A stretch of 64,000 nucleotides of DNA from assembly GCA_035297145.1 (NCBI GenBank), contig DATGZN010000058.1, forward strand, positions 1-64,000. Direction: 5' to 3'. Within the stretch, counting starts at the first letter, position 1. The number at the start of each line of letters is the position of its first letter. The notes under the pieces were generated by a model. The model was given only the letters and a program-made list of their open reading frames with translations, was not told the DNA's origin and ran no database searches. The DNA comes from QHXW01 sp035297145 (lineage in GTDB: Bacteria > Acidobacteriota > Terriglobia > Bryobacterales > Bryobacteraceae). The translations under genes were made by a program, and so were the position numbers. This document shows, piece after piece, positions 1-8,572 of this stretch.

Positions 1-1
1 T

Positions 2-877
2 GGTGCAACGTTGCACGATGTTCTGCGTGAAGCCCGTCCCATTCACCTAAGTGCAACTGGACAGGGGTGGTGGCATAGCATGGTGCAGTACTTTGCCAGC
101 GCGGTCACTAACTCTGATGTGAGTGTTATGGCACTATTAATCGGCTTGGCCGGCGCCCTTTGGCCGTCGCGCAGGAAACCGTCGCCGGCAATTGTGATTC
201 TGGCTATTGCGGTACTCGCGTTTTGCTCATTCATCTCCGCTTTGCACCTATGGTGGTATCGCTGGTTTCTGCCCGTAATTCCTCCCCTACTGGCACTGAT
301 TGCTATCGCTTGGTCACACCTTACTGATCAGTTTCTCAGGACCAGTTGGCCTGAAAGCCTGGTGCGGCTTGGATCGATTCTTCTACTATTTCTTGCATTG
401 TGGCCGTCGATGAAAGCCGCGGTTGAGCAATTGAGCCAAGCCAGGGCGCCATTTAGCTCTTCCTTGGCAAGGGAATGGATTCTGCAAAACATACCGGCAG
501 GTTCGCGGATTTTCGTTGAGACATACGGCCCCCAACTTCCCTATCAGCAATATGCTCTTTTTGGCGCCGAAGACGGAAAGATCTGCTACCGAGTAGCGCC
601 AAATGGATATCTGATAAATGTACCGGTTGCGAGGGTCGGAGACATCACGCTTGATGATCTCAGATTAAACCGTGTCCAATACGTGATTCTGACCGATTGG
701 GAAGAACGCTTTGCGATGGAACAACGGGCCTACGCAGTGCCCTTGAGCGTCTATCACGCAGTGGAGAACTCAGCCACTATTGTTCACGATTTCGCAAGTG
801 CGCGCGGTCCGCGCGTGCGCATACTCAAATTGTATTTTCCAGAGTCACCGCGTAACCTGAGAGGTCCTCAGTGCTGA
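2..877 (+). CDS. C-terminal part of a GT-C-like membrane glycosyltransferase (truncated by window edge)
   Basis: The frame is open to the first base, so the start is probably outside the window; a TTG at 11 is the first possible initiator inside it. The visible part has hydrophobic stretches at about residues 37-52, 58-80, 83-105 and 117-135 (counted from the TTG). A soluble domain of about 140 residues follows and ends near the hairpin at 865-880. This layout, several membrane helices and then a periplasmic C-terminal domain, is common in dolichyl-phosphate-mannose-type (GT39/ArnT-like) transferases that use polyprenyl-linked sugars. The genes downstream on the other strand are sugar epimerases and a GT2 enzyme, which fits surface-glycan assembly. 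No catalytic motif is visible because the N-terminal part is missing, so the substrate is unknown. Confidence 0.6.
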   Translation, partial: GATLHDVLREARPIHLSATGQGWWHSMVQYFASAVTNSDVSVMALLIGLAGALWPSRRKPSPAIVILAIAVLAFCSFISALHLWWYRWFLPVIPPLLALIAIAWSHLTDQFLRTSWPESLVRLGSILLLFLALWPSMKAAVEQLSQARAPFSSSLAREWILQNIPAGSRIFVETYGPQLPYQQYALFGAEDGKICYRVAPNGYLINVPVARVGDITLDDLRLNRVQYVILTDWEERFAMEQRAYAVPLSVYHAVENSATIVHDFASARGPRVRILKLYFPESPRNLRGPQC

Positions 878-880
878 GGA
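865..880. terminator. Palindrome over the stop codon of the first gene
   Basis: A perfect 7-bp inverted repeat (TCCTCAG, 2-nt centre, CTGAGGA) spans the stop codon at 875-877, between convergent genes. No T-run follows, so intrinsic termination is only a possibility. Confidence 0.25.
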
Positions 881-962
881 TTCCCGATCCCGTCTTCGCC
901 CTCCCCTATGCTGACAACGATTGGCGATAACCCCCCTTAACTTCGTGTTTCACTCCAGGGGT

Positions 963-1799
963 TCACTTCATACTGCTCTTGCGGAGGAGCTGTTCGGGAT
1001 TCTCCGAATCAGGCAAACACGCAGCCGGCTCCCTCTTGGCGTAGTCCCCCCGTGAGAAGTATTTTTCCAGCCAGCAGTAGAGTGCTATGAAGAGGTAGCG
1101 GCTGCCCATTTCTTTTATCTTGAGCTTCGATACCCCGGATCGCCGGTTGCGCCAAGTTATCGGTATCACGGTCCACGAGTAACCGCGAACGATGGTTTTC
1201 AGTGGGATTTCAACCGTAAGATTGAAGTGTGGCGACAGAAACGGGCTGCAACCCTCGATCACTTTCCTGCGGTACGCCTTGAATGCGTTCGTGAAATCAT
1301 TGAGCGGCACGCGGAACATCAGACGAAGAAATAGATTGGCGAAACGGTTCATGACCAGCTTGTGCCATGGATAATCGATTACCCCACCGCCCCGGATGAA
1401 CCGGGAACCGAACACCGCGTCCCATCCCTTATTAAGCACTTCCCAGTAGCGCACCACATCGCGGCAATCATCGGATTCGTCCGCCATCATGATCACGACG
1501 GCGTCGCCTCGAACCCGATGGAGACCGAAGGTCACGGCTCTCCCAAAGCCATGCTCCTCGGTATTCTGCACGGCTTCGAGCGTTGGCACGCGGTGCTTGG
1601 TTTGTTCCAGCACTGGCCAGGTGGAGTCGGTACTGCCATCATCCACCACGACGATTTCGTGCTTGATGCCTTGCAGCCGCAGCTCGACGTAAAGATGCTC
1701 GACGGTGGCGCTGATACGGCCCTCCTCGTCTCGCGCAGGAATAACCACAGAGAGAAACTGAATGGGTTCCTGGTGGGCCGGTGACTGGTTTGTCTTCAT
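963..1799 (-). CDS. Family 2 glycosyltransferase, polyprenyl-phosphate sugar synthase type
   Basis: The GT-A fold signature is clear: an FLSVVIPARDEE start strand, the nucleotide-binding DDGSTDST, and a MADESDD segment that matches the metal-binding acidic motif of the DPM1-like group. The product is about 278 residues, typical of single-domain dolichol-phosphate mannosyltransferase-like enzymes, which load a sugar from a nucleotide donor onto a lipid carrier at the inner membrane face. I chose the ATG at 1799 because it overlaps the stop of the upstream epimerase in an ATGA arrangement; an upstream ATG at 1832 would add 11 residues. It is the last gene of a coupled three-gene operon with two epimerases. 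Sugar and acceptor are not determinable. Confidence 0.85.
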   Translation of the reverse strand: MKTNQSPAHQEPIQFLSVVIPARDEEGRISATVEHLYVELRLQGIKHEIVVVDDGSTDSTWPVLEQTKHRVPTLEAVQNTEEHGFGRAVTFGLHRVRGDAVVIMMADESDDCRDVVRYWEVLNKGWDAVFGSRFIRGGGVIDYPWHKLVMNRFANLFLRLMFRVPLNDFTNAFKAYRRKVIEGCSPFLSPHFNLTVEIPLKTIVRGYSWTVIPITWRNRRSGVSKLKIKEMGSRYLFIALYCWLEKYFSRGDYAKREPAACLPDSENPEQLLRKSSMK

Positions 1800-2863
1800 A
1801 AACCACTGACCTCCAGCCAGTGCGGATTGCACTCGGCGTGTTGAGCGATCTCAGTCAGAATGCAATTTAGGGAAAACTCCACACGCCAGCTGAATCTTTT
1901 CTCGGCCTTGCCGCTGTCCATGACCAGCCAAGGAATGTCATAGGGCCGCGGGCGCAGATCCGCCTGCGGAGCGTGGGGACGAAAGCGCCCGTCACACCAT
2001 GCGTTCAGCCCCGCGAGCGAGATGGCGTTCTTCGGCCCCCCTCCGGCGTTGTAAATGCGTGGGCCGCCAGAACCAGCGGTATTCATCTGGGCGTCCAATA
2101 GAGCACACAAATCGCGTGGGTGAAACACATCCCGAACTTGTTTGCCTGTCCCATCGAAGCCGATGTACCGGAGCGGACGCCGGCGCAAGTGTGCATTGAT
2201 CCAGTAAGAAAAGATCCCCTGATCCGGCGTGCCGAACTGCCCGGCTCCTGCCAGCACACCACAGCGATTGATCCAGACCGGGAAATCGAATGCTTCGCCG
2301 TACTCCAGGGCAACCGTTTCCGACGCTAATTTCGTGCTGCCGTATAGCGAAATCGGAGCGCGAGTCGAGAAATCAATTCCCAGTCCACCGGCGGACACCC
2401 CGTCAGGAGCTGGCCCGGTCTCGTCGAATTGAAAGGCGTCGCCGTCCGCCCGCAGCGGCAGCGACACTAGCGCCGGGATGGAGTACACGCGGCTGGTGCT
2501 GAGCAGCAGTAGACCCGCTTTGTGCTTCTTGCAATACTCCAGCACATTGAGAATACTGGCCAGGTTGTGTTCGAACAGTTGGCGGCTGCTGAAGCCGCCC
2601 GTGACGCCGGCCAGGACGCTTGGATTGGCCGCGGCGTCGATCACCCAATCCACCGCCGGTAAAAGTTCGAAGTCGCTGGCCGCGCGAATGTCCCCATGAA
2701 CGAACGTGACCCCGAGCTCTCCAAGTCTGCGGCGATTGCTTTCAGAGCCCGGCCGCATCAGGTTGTCGATGCCCCAAATCGAGATTCCTGGGCGCCGCTC
2801 CAGGAGCTTCTCAGCCAGAGAGCTGCCGACGAACCCGCAGATCCCCGTGATCAAAACCTTCAT
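1796..2863 (-). CDS. NAD-dependent epimerase/dehydratase, CDP-paratose 2-epimerase-like
   Basis: An extended short-chain dehydrogenase of 355 residues. The N-terminus carries the Rossmann glycine motif in the form GICGFVGS. It is followed by a GIDNLMRPGSESNRRRL segment that I associate with CDP-paratose/CDP-tyvelose 2-epimerase relatives. The catalytic YxxxK is present as YGSTK, with the conserved LLSTSRVYS strand before it. Enzymes of this group act on nucleotide sugars for surface polysaccharides. Its start overlaps the stop of the upstream epimerase by 4 bases (ATGA), and its own stop overlaps the GT2 gene the same way, so the three are translationally coupled. The exact nucleotide sugar is inference. 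Confidence 0.85.
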   Translation of the reverse strand: MKVLITGICGFVGSSLAEKLLERRPGISIWGIDNLMRPGSESNRRRLGELGVTFVHGDIRAASDFELLPAVDWVIDAAANPSVLAGVTGGFSSRQLFEHNLASILNVLEYCKKHKAGLLLLSTSRVYSIPALVSLPLRADGDAFQFDETGPAPDGVSAGGLGIDFSTRAPISLYGSTKLASETVALEYGEAFDFPVWINRCGVLAGAGQFGTPDQGIFSYWINAHLRRRPLRYIGFDGTGKQVRDVFHPRDLCALLDAQMNTAGSGGPRIYNAGGGPKNAISLAGLNAWCDGRFRPHAPQADLRPRPYDIPWLVMDSGKAEKRFSWRVEFSLNCILTEIAQHAECNPHWLEVSGL

Positions 2864-3942
2864 GAAACATTCTTCGACGCCAGCCGTTCCGTCCAGCTGG
2901 CGCTAATTTCTTGGAAAATAGAATCCAAGGGCTTGGTAATGTCCCAAGCGGGGTAGTGGGCCTTCATTTTACGCAGATCACTGTAGTAACAGATGTGATC
3001 GCCAATCCTGTTCTGGTCCAGATACTGCCACTTCATCGGGCGCCCCGTGAAACGCTCGGCCATTCGAAAGGCCTCCAAAATCGAACAGGCGTTCCCCTTC
3101 CCGCCACCCATGTTGTACACGGCTGCGACCCGAGGGGACTTCCAGAACTCGAACATGAACCGCGCTACGTCCTCGGAATGGATATTGTCCCGGACTTGCT
3201 TCCCTTGATAACCGAAGACTTTGTACTCGCGTCCCTCGATGTTGCACTTGATGAGGTAACTCAGGAAACCATGCAGCTCCACGCCGGAATGGTTGGGGCC
3301 TGTTAGGCAGCCTCCGCGTAAACAACAGGTCGGCATGTTGAAGTAGCGTCCGTATTCCTGCACCATCACATCGGCAGCAACTTTTGAAGCCCCGAACAAG
3401 GAGTGTTTGCTCTGATCGATCGGGAACTCCTCGGAAATGCCGTTCTCGAATGCCGGATCATCATAATCGAAGCGCGAATCCAGTTCCTTAAGGGCAATCT
3501 GGTTGGGCCGGTCGCCGTACACCTTGTTGGTGGACATGAAGATGAAGGGAGATTCCGGGCACGAACGGCGCGCGGCCTCCAACATGTGCAGAGTGCCCAG
3601 CGCATTTACCTCAAAATCGAGGAACGGAATAGAAGCTGCGCGATCATGCGACGGCTGCGCCGCGGTATGGATGATCAGGTCAGGGCGCAGCTCATCAATG
3701 AAGGCGAGAAGTTCATCCCTCTGTCGAATATCCAGAGCCCGGTGCTGGTAGCCCGGAATCTCGCGTTGCAATCGCCCTAGAACCCAACTTGTGTCGCCCT
3801 CCGGCCCGAAGAAAATCGCACGATGGTTGCTGTCGATGCCGCAGACCTGAAATCCATTCCGCGAGAAGAAAAGCGAAACCTCGGAACCGATCAATCCGCA
3901 GGAACCGGAAACCAGTACCGTGGGCATAACTGCCTTAGCCAT
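2860..3942 (-). CDS. NAD-dependent epimerase/dehydratase with Phe in place of the catalytic Tyr
   Basis: An extended SDR protein of 360 residues, first gene of the three-gene glycan operon. The Rossmann motif reads GSCGLIGS and the HTAAQPSHD and FMSTNKVYGD segments are those of CDP-paratose 2-epimerase-like proteins. At the place of the YxxxK catalytic motif the sequence reads FGASK: the codon is TTC, so the catalytic tyrosine is Phe while the lysine is kept. The protein may bind NAD and a nucleotide sugar without standard SDR catalysis, or may use another residue. The ATG at 3942 is the longest start; an ATG at 3927 has a better spaced AAGG and is equally likely. Confidence 0.82.
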   Translation of the reverse strand: MAKAVMPTVLVSGSCGLIGSEVSLFFSRNGFQVCGIDSNHRAIFFGPEGDTSWVLGRLQREIPGYQHRALDIRQRDELLAFIDELRPDLIIHTAAQPSHDRAASIPFLDFEVNALGTLHMLEAARRSCPESPFIFMSTNKVYGDRPNQIALKELDSRFDYDDPAFENGISEEFPIDQSKHSLFGASKVAADVMVQEYGRYFNMPTCCLRGGCLTGPNHSGVELHGFLSYLIKCNIEGREYKVFGYQGKQVRDNIHSEDVARFMFEFWKSPRVAAVYNMGGGKGNACSILEAFRMAERFTGRPMKWQYLDQNRIGDHICYYSDLRKMKAHYPAWDITKPLDSIFQEISASWTERLASKNVS

Positions 3943-4122
3943 GTGGGTTTAGCTGCACCCCTTTAAAAAGTCAAAACCCATGATTCATGTTCAGGTTGAC
4001 GGAACATTTGACATTTGTCAAGACACAGTGCTGCTAGTACGGTATGGGCGATTCAGGCAGTCCAAATTGGAACCAAATCACGGCAACCGCCAATCTCCCG
4101 CTAAGAACGGATCAAGAATGAT

Positions 4123-5742
4123 TCATTGGGTGCCAGAAGTACTTGGTTTGACGGGAAAAATCCAAGAAGAACCGTCAACTGGAATCGGGTCCATAAGCAT
4201 GTCCGATACGTGAGTGCAAAACTCACTGGGAAACGCGTAGGTATTCCAGCGGCAGATGTCTCTAGGAGGCGGCCCTTGCTCGTTTTTTTGGAGCAAAACT
4301 ACCGCCGTCACGTCTTGCATCGTCCGTTCCATCTGCTGGAAATCCCTCGGCCGCAGCCATCCGGGAAAAATCATCGTGTGCCGAATAGCCTGCGGAATAA
4401 GATAAAAGAAATGCAGGTGCGAGCTGACAGTAACCGGTTGACGCTCCAGAATAATGACTCCCTTTCTGTCCGCCATCGGCGACGACTTTCTGGCCTCAAA
4501 TTCCGCCAGGGCTGCGACTAAATGATCTGTTCGGGCCAGCACCTCGGGGGGCAGCCACAGGCGTTCGCCCCTAGGAGTGGTCGTCATCACTAATGGAACA
4601 GCGGACGCGTGCCTGGAATCAGGGCGCAGGGCAACATATGCGCCCGGTAAGAATAGAAGAGCCAGAGCAATGCGGGCAGGTATCCGTAGGGACCGGATGC
4701 CGCACGCTGCGCCGATTCCTAGCAACCATAGGCCGACATAGAAATGCCAAACTTGCTGGTAGAAGAAAGCGGCATTGGCCAGATAGGCGACAAATGGCAC
4801 AATGAAGCGATAGCTGGTTTGATTTTCGTCGAGGGACGTTTGCCGGGCGCGTGACGAAAACATTTGGGCGCCCAAGAAGAAACCCACACAAAGGAACGCG
4901 ACCACTGCGGTCATCTGCGAACCGAGAAAATAATTCAAACTGATCCATCGTGGATAGCGATCCTGCGGACCGTACACACTGAAGGAGCCTAACATATAGA
5001 AAGGCCAGGCAACATCCTGAGCAACGTCGCGAGGTAAAGTAAGAAACAACTGAATCAAGAGTGCGCTTTCCACCAACAGAAATCCGCACAATATGAAAGT
5101 TCCCTGCTTTAACCATGTTTTTAAGACATTTCTTGTGACGGCGCCTTCTCGGGCATAAAGACACAGTAGATCTACGATCAGCACTCCAAGGATAGGTCCG
5201 GCCGAAGAACCGAAGCGAACCCATTGCATAACTCCCAGCACAATACCTACTAGCACACTGCGGCCTGGCTTGCGGGTTGCCGGAGCCTGCCAAATCACCA
5301 TCGCTATTAGTGTCAAGAACTGCTCGCACTCGTATTGGAGTATAAGTGGCTTAACTATGAAGGAGGAAAGGCCAAGAAGAACTAAGGCTGTTGCCTTCAA
5401 GTCACAACGTCCTGCCGCCAGGACAACAAAGACGGCAATAATGCAAAGGATATGAATCGTTAGAAGATAATTAGATAAGGCTTCGATTCCATTCCCAAAG
5501 AACCGGCTAACAAACGTGTAAAGACCAATCGGAAGAGATCCGTATTGGTAAAAGGAATCGAGATAAAGGTGCTTTCCTTCTAATAAGTTTTGGACAGTGT
5601 TTAGGGTAAACCCACCATCCCGGAACCAGAATTCTGATCGTGCAGCGGGCGTGTGGTTAAAACTTACATTCACCCAAAGGACACATAGAAGTGAAACTAT
5701 TCGTATGAGCGGTAGTGGTGACAGCCAGGATCTGGGATTCAT
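4123..5742 (-). CDS. Polytopic membrane protein, GT-C-like
   Basis: A 539-residue protein with an N-terminal membrane helix (about residues 10-27), then a soluble loop containing RDGGFTLNTVQNLLEG and a FYQYGSLP motif. Roughly eight to nine further hydrophobic segments follow up to about residue 365, and then a soluble C-terminal domain of about 170 residues. The loop after the first helix with an Asp, followed by aromatic-rich YQYGP-like sequence, is typical of GT-C fold (ArnT/GT39-like) glycosyltransferases. I therefore call it GT-C-like without naming a substrate. It lies upstream of the epimerase/GT2 operon on the same strand, separated by about 180 bases. Confidence 0.65.
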   Translation of the reverse strand: MNPRSWLSPLPLIRIVSLLCVLWVNVSFNHTPAARSEFWFRDGGFTLNTVQNLLEGKHLYLDSFYQYGSLPIGLYTFVSRFFGNGIEALSNYLLTIHILCIIAVFVVLAAGRCDLKATALVLLGLSSFIVKPLILQYECEQFLTLIAMVIWQAPATRKPGRSVLVGIVLGVMQWVRFGSSAGPILGVLIVDLLCLYAREGAVTRNVLKTWLKQGTFILCGFLLVESALLIQLFLTLPRDVAQDVAWPFYMLGSFSVYGPQDRYPRWISLNYFLGSQMTAVVAFLCVGFFLGAQMFSSRARQTSLDENQTSYRFIVPFVAYLANAAFFYQQVWHFYVGLWLLGIGAACGIRSLRIPARIALALLFLPGAYVALRPDSRHASAVPLVMTTTPRGERLWLPPEVLARTDHLVAALAEFEARKSSPMADRKGVIILERQPVTVSSHLHFFYLIPQAIRHTMIFPGWLRPRDFQQMERTMQDVTAVVLLQKNEQGPPPRDICRWNTYAFPSEFCTHVSDMLMDPIPVDGSSWIFPVKPSTSGTQ

Positions 5743-6301
5743 TCGTGGCAGGATGCACGATGTCTAAATCTAAGTCCAAAGCCATATGCTCGATGCGTGG
5801 AAGCAACTCGCCCGCTGTTAGCAAGTACTATCACCAAGCACCTGGCTCAGTCCGTTCTCGGAGGTGTCCAGTATCCTGCCATCCTGCGCGGTGTGTCAAG
5901 AGCATTGATCTGGCCTGCGAGATGGAAGTTTTTCTCAATCCGAAGCGATCGGAGGTTCGATGGATCGGCACCTTCCGCACCCGGGATCGTCCCGTGCTTC
6001 CCGCTCGCCTCCGGGCCCCTTTTGCCGGAAACCATAAGTTTCCGATTTTTTCGCGCGCCGATCGGCGACGGCGGCGGGGTGCTTGCGACGGCCCGCCTTT
6101 TAATGAGCGTCCGCGAGGACGGTCAACTCGAGCGGTAGCGAGCGGTGGTAGCCGAAAAATGCGGCCACCCGGCGGGCAAGCAAGTCACGAGCGCGGACAG
6201 TTAAAGTCAGGTGGAGCTCAAGATTGGCAGAGGGTTGCCGCCCTGGCGGCGGTTGGAAAACAAGTTCGCACGTCGACTGGCTGCTAAATTACTAAAAATA
6301 A
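5743..6301. other. Non-coding stretch between the glycan locus and tRNA-Asp
   Basis: Apart from the promoter candidate at 5870-5899, I see no convincing gene here. The open frames on both strands have no recognisable domain, no good ribosome-binding site, and biased Arg/Pro/Ser composition typical of chance frames in GC-rich DNA. Confidence 0.5.
5870..5899 (-). promoter_or_regulatory. Candidate sigma-70-type promoter for the membrane protein gene
   Basis: Read on the minus strand, a perfect TTGACA box (5894-5899) lies 18 bases from GATACT (5870-5875). This would give a leader of about 120 bases before the ATG at 5742. The assignment is by pattern only. Confidence 0.35.
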
Positions 6302-6378
<77 letters not shown>

Positions 6379-6556
6379 GCTTGTTGTGCCGGATACAAGA
6401 ATGGTAACATGACCGCCGGATAGGGCCAAATTCTGGTGCATCGGCTCTATCGGGTAGATTCCTGACAAATCCGAGGACCCTGTTACAGTTGTTTTATGAG
6501 AAAATGAAGTTTCGTTCACAAAATGTCTCGCCAGGTGGCGCGTGGAAGAGGCGCTC

Positions 6557-6859
6557 ATGAGCTACACGTCGGAAACGCCGTTCGATAGCATTGAAGGCTC
6601 CCATCAGTATGTCTCGCTGCTGGCCGAGGCGATCGAAGAAGCCAGGCGCGAGGTGGATGAAGAAATCGCTCTGGCCATGCGGGAGGGCCCGGAGCGCCGA
6701 AAAGAGGCGCTGCAAATTGTCGCCTACAACCTGGCCAAACTCTCCCTGCACATCAAGACCAGCGGCCGGATTCTGAACGACTTGCGCACTTTGCGCCGGC
6801 TTCTGCAATCGGAACGGCAACCGGCTCAGCCCCGCGTGCGGGTCGCATCCCAAGGTTAG
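6557..6859 (+). CDS. Small helical protein of unknown function
   Basis: A 100-residue, charged, almost entirely helix-forming protein with no membrane segment or signal peptide; the stretch from about residue 20 to 60 is rich in Glu, Arg and Ala and could form a coiled coil or helical bundle. I start it at the ATG at 6557 because GAAGAGG lies five bases upstream; a GTG at 6542 would add five residues. It ends four bases before the TIM-barrel gene, so the two are probably co-transcribed. I do not recognise the family. Confidence 0.7.
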   Translation: MSYTSETPFDSIEGSHQYVSLLAEAIEEARREVDEEIALAMREGPERRKEALQIVAYNLAKLSLHIKTSGRILNDLRTLRRLLQSERQPAQPRVRVASQG

Positions 6860-6863
6860 GCGT

Positions 6864-7706
6864 ATGGCGATCTCCCGCCGGTCCCTGCTCTACGCCGGCG
6901 GTGCAGCCTTCCTCTCACCCGTTCTTCGCGCGCGTTCGCGCGGGCTCAAGATCGGTGTAACCGACTGGAACCTAAAATTGACCGGGAAGGTGGAGGCGGT
7001 CGAAACCGCCGCCCGGCTGCGTTTCGACGGCGTCCAGGTGAGTCTGGGCCGCAAATCGGTCGACGGCAGGCTGCAGCTCGATGACCTGGCGCTTCAGCAG
7101 CAGTACCTGACCGCGTCGAAGATCCAGAAAATAGCCCTCGACGGGACGTGCCTGGATATCCTCCACGTCAATTACTTGAAGAACGACAAGTTGGGCCAGA
7201 AGTGGGTCGCCGATTCGATTCCGATTACCAAGAAACTGGAGGCGCGCGTGGTCCTGCTGCCGTTCTTTGGCAAGGGGGCGCTGGCCACCCACGACGAGAT
7301 GGACTACGTCGGCGATGCTCTTCGCGAAATTGCCCCGGAGGCGGAAAAGGCGGGCGTGATCCTCGGCCTGGAGGACACCATCTCGGCCCACGACAACGTT
7401 CGCATCATGGAGCGCGCCAAATCCCCGGCGGTGCTGACCTATTACGATGTCGGCAACTCCACCGAAAATGGGTTTGACGTCGTCGAGGAGATCCGATGGC
7501 TGGGGAAGGACCGCATCTGCCAGATTCATCTGAAGGACAATCCACACTACCTGGGAGAAGGCAAAATCGATTTTCCGGCTGTCCTCAAAGCCATAGAGGA
7601 TATCGGTTTTCACGGCTACGCCAACCTGGAGACCAGCTGCCCTTCCAATTCGGTGGACGATGATATGATGCGAAACCTTCACTTCATCCGGCGGTTGATA
7701 AGGTAA
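6864..7706 (+). CDS. Sugar phosphate isomerase/epimerase-like TIM-barrel protein with Tat-type leader
   Basis: A 280-residue protein beginning with a twin-arginine leader (ISRRSLLYAGGAAFLSP), which suggests export by the Tat pathway. The body matches the xylose isomerase-like/AP endonuclease family 2 TIM barrel: FDGVQVSLG early, LGLEDT in the middle with the metal-binding Glu, YYDVGNS, CQIHLKDN with the conserved His-Lys-Asp, and a final GYANLETS strand with another Glu. These acidic and His residues are those that bind a divalent metal in the family. The substrate is unknown; exported members are common in Acidobacteriota and Planctomycetes. Confidence 0.85.
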   Translation: MAISRRSLLYAGGAAFLSPVLRARSRGLKIGVTDWNLKLTGKVEAVETAARLRFDGVQVSLGRKSVDGRLQLDDLALQQQYLTASKIQKIALDGTCLDILHVNYLKNDKLGQKWVADSIPITKKLEARVVLLPFFGKGALATHDEMDYVGDALREIAPEAEKAGVILGLEDTISAHDNVRIMERAKSPAVLTYYDVGNSTENGFDVVEEIRWLGKDRICQIHLKDNPHYLGEGKIDFPAVLKAIEDIGFHGYANLETSCPSNSVDDDMMRNLHFIRRLIR

Positions 7707-7847
7707 AGGAGTACACCACCCAAGCCCAGTGGCAGATGGTGGCTCCGAGCAATTTTCTTGCCTAAGCTATGGGCTACATGGCGAGTTCGCAGAGGCGTCC
7801 GGCATGCTGGAAACGCCCATCTGGAGGGCCTTTGCGTATTTTCTGTA

Positions 7848-7876
7848 TTGACTTTAATGTGTAATGCGCTTATCAT
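7848..7876 (+). promoter_or_regulatory. Candidate promoter of the carD-like gene
   Basis: TTGACT (7848-7853), a 17-base spacer and TATCAT (7871-7876) form a good housekeeping-type promoter. Transcription would start near 7883 and give a leader of about 60 bases before the ATG at 7946. Confidence 0.55.
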
Positions 7877-7945
7877 CGCATCTTCTCGTTAGTTGAAGTT
7901 TAGATACAACTGAGCACCGGTGGTACAGGTGAAGGGGATCTCCGT

Positions 7946-8455
7946 ATGACCTTCGAAATCGGTGATAAGGTGGTGTATCCCAATCAGGGAGTGGGCACCA
8001 TCGAGAACATCAGTAGCCGCTCTTTCGGCACTCAATTCGAAAAGTTCTACTTGTTGCGATTGATTTACGGCAGTATGACCGTGATGGTGCCGTTTTCCAA
8101 CGTGGACACCATCGGGTTGCGAAAGGTGACGCGCAACGCGGAGATAACGCGTGTGCTGGCGTTCCTTTCGAGCGGAAGCTGCCAGTTCCACGGGGATTGG
8201 AAGTCGCGCTTCAAAGAGAATTCCGAAAGGATGCTGAGCGGCAGCTTGCTGAGCGTCGCGGAAGTTTTGAAGGGACTGCTGCTGCTTCAAATCGAGAAGC
8301 CGCTCTCATTCCGGGAAAAGAAGATGCTCGACCGCGCCCGCCACATGCTGGTGACGGAGTTGACCATGGCGCGCCGAGTGCAAGAGCCTGAGGCGATTTT
8401 GCTGCTGCAGAGAGCGCTGGCAAAAGCACATTTGATGCTGCCGCCGGTACTCTGA
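7946..8455 (+). CDS. CarD/CdnL-family RNA polymerase-binding regulator
   Basis: A 169-residue cytoplasmic protein. The N-terminal 60 or so residues are the Tudor-like RNA polymerase interaction domain: FEIGDKVVYPNQGVGTIENI, then FYLLRLIYG and MVPFSNVDTIGLRKV. The remaining 100 residues are helical, as in CdnL, where this part contacts promoter DNA near the upstream fork. CarD proteins stabilise the open promoter complex at housekeeping promoters, including rRNA. The ATG at 7946 has AAGGGGA seven bases upstream. The gene stands alone, with its own promoter. Confidence 0.9.
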   Translation: MTFEIGDKVVYPNQGVGTIENISSRSFGTQFEKFYLLRLIYGSMTVMVPFSNVDTIGLRKVTRNAEITRVLAFLSSGSCQFHGDWKSRFKENSERMLSGSLLSVAEVLKGLLLLQIEKPLSFREKKMLDRARHMLVTELTMARRVQEPEAILLLQRALAKAHLMLPPVL

Positions 8456-8498
8456 CCGGGTCGCCCCACCGTCCAGCACCTGCAACGCACCGACAAAG

Positions 8499-8527
8499 TT
8501 GCGATCTTAATTACTTTGTGTTAGCTT
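8499..8527 (+). promoter_or_regulatory. Candidate promoter of the cytochrome oxidase operon
   Basis: TTGCGA (8499-8504), 17 bases, then TAGCTT (8522-8527) lie 45-74 bases before the coxB ATG. Both boxes deviate from consensus, so this is tentative. Confidence 0.35.
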
Positions 8528-8572
8528 CTATCCCTTAGCCCACTGCGCGGGTACTTCCGTTTTGGAGAGTGC

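Noticed and set aside
5797..6138. 113-codon plus-strand frame before tRNA-Asp
   Set aside because: No recognisable domain or ribosome-binding site; composition is that of a chance frame.
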